Below, one piece after another: positions 63,021-64,000 of a DNA stretch of 64,000 nucleotides. Made by a program: the position numbers and the translations under genes. The first letter of the stretch is position 1. The number at the start of each line of letters is the position of its first letter. The DNA is from Mimachlamys varia. Taxonomy: Eukaryota > Mollusca > Bivalvia > Pectinida > Pectinidae. The notes beneath the pieces were generated by a model. That model was not told the origin of the DNA. It saw nothing but the letters and a program-made list of their open reading frames with translations, and did no database searches. Location of the stretch: the NCBI GenBank assembly GCA_947623455.1, contig OX392541.1, forward strand, positions 8,808,719 through 8,872,718, read 5' to 3'.

Positions 63021-64000
63021 CAGTGATAGCGCGGAACTGATGCCGAAACTACATACTGGGCATGTGACTCGTTTTGACCATTTAAACACTGTAAAAAATT
63101 TGAAATATTTCATAAAGATTACAAAAAAAAAATGAGCGCCAAATGAAACGTTTTCTTTCTGGCTGCTGGTTTCATTATACTCATTCCAATCATCTATTTT
63201 GAAGACTATACGCGAAGAAAAAAATAAAAGCTGCAGATATCCAAGGTCAAAACAAAACAGCATGACAAATAGGCATTGACACTGTGTTTACTATTGTTTT
63301 CTCCCCGGGTTCTCTTTCCAGAGGTCATTTAAGGTCAGTGTCTCGATGTATGCGATGACTTGAGTTGATGAAAGCCTCGTTGTGGTAGTACGGAACTGAT
63401 ACCGGAAGTCCGACTCTCTTCCACTACTTACTTAAACCTGGTACGTAGTTAAGTGATCTAGGCCGGTAAGATCACGTTAAAAAGAGACATACTTGTACCA
63501 AACTGGTGTGAAGTATAACATATACTTAATGCAGGTCACACGTTCTTGAAGGACGAACATTAAGCACGAAGATATGCTTCTGAAGTGTTGGGTTAGACGG
63601 CCTCTTAACATCGCAGTAAGGGTTATTAGATGTATAACAAGTGACAATTACTGAAAATAGTATGCTGCTATCGTTTGAATTCTCGGCAAAAAAGAGCAAC
63701 AAAGTGCACTTAGTATTTGTTTGTCTGTCCAAAACACTAGTTGAAGCAGTTAACGTTATGATTGTCCTCAAGGACTGAAAGGGGAGGACCGACCGGGACA
63801 GGAAGGGGATATTTAATATTATCCCGCCTTTCTGGGTCACGTGTCTAATGCATTGCTATTATGCTGTTCAAAGTCCTATTTATAAACATGTAAGGCCACC
63901 AAAGGTGGTGCAGCCATGTGTTTGTGTAAACCTGCATGTGTGGATATTGACCGGGAACAGGGTATGTTGGTGTACCTGCCTTCTTGTGTCAATTTGTCAA
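63021..64000. other. Intergenic, nothing further recognised
   Basis: Contains a fragment of family R near 63326 and short open frames with no support. Confidence 0.5.

Overview
This is AT-rich animal genomic DNA. It has no operons, and it has short exons with GT-AG introns and large amounts of minisatellite, SINE and MITE sequence. The repeats (tRNA-Glu-like SINEs, palindromic MITEs, long G or C homopolymers, intronic minisatellites of 20-60 bp) and the secreted pancreatic-type lipase with no PLAT domain fit a lophotrochozoan, most likely a bivalve mollusc. The species cannot be resolved by reading alone.

Two protein-coding genes are supported. The first is on the + strand and fills about the first 37 kb. 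It is the 3' part (25 exons, about 961 codons) of a WD-repeat protein that looks axonemal; WDR93 is the best guess. Its 5' end lies outside the window, its stop codon is at 36241-36243, and a poly(A) signal lies at 37388. All 24 inferred introns agree in phase. The second gene is on the - strand (61295 down to 56049). It is a complete 5-exon gene for a 352-residue secreted lipase with an intact Ser-Asp-His triad.

Layout: 1-37.4 kb, WD-repeat gene, whose introns hold at least ten tandem arrays, three tRNA-derived SINEs, a TIR transposon with 9-bp target duplications and several ~86-bp MITEs. 37.4-55.6 kb, intergenic; it holds minisatellites, a 1.44-kb TIR element carrying a nested 75-bp hairpin with its own 9-bp duplication, foldback elements and two further copies of the 9-bp-TSD transposon family. 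55.6-61.4 kb, the lipase gene, with a SINE in its probable 3' UTR. 61.4-64 kb, intergenic repeats.

The two genes have no evident functional link. The most unusual structures are two neighbouring introns whose tandem arrays repeat a joined acceptor-donor motif (pyrimidines-CAG|GTAA), about 87 times in one and about 9 times in the other. Next is a transposon family whose terminal inverted repeat has been amplified in tandem, at opposite ends in two copies.
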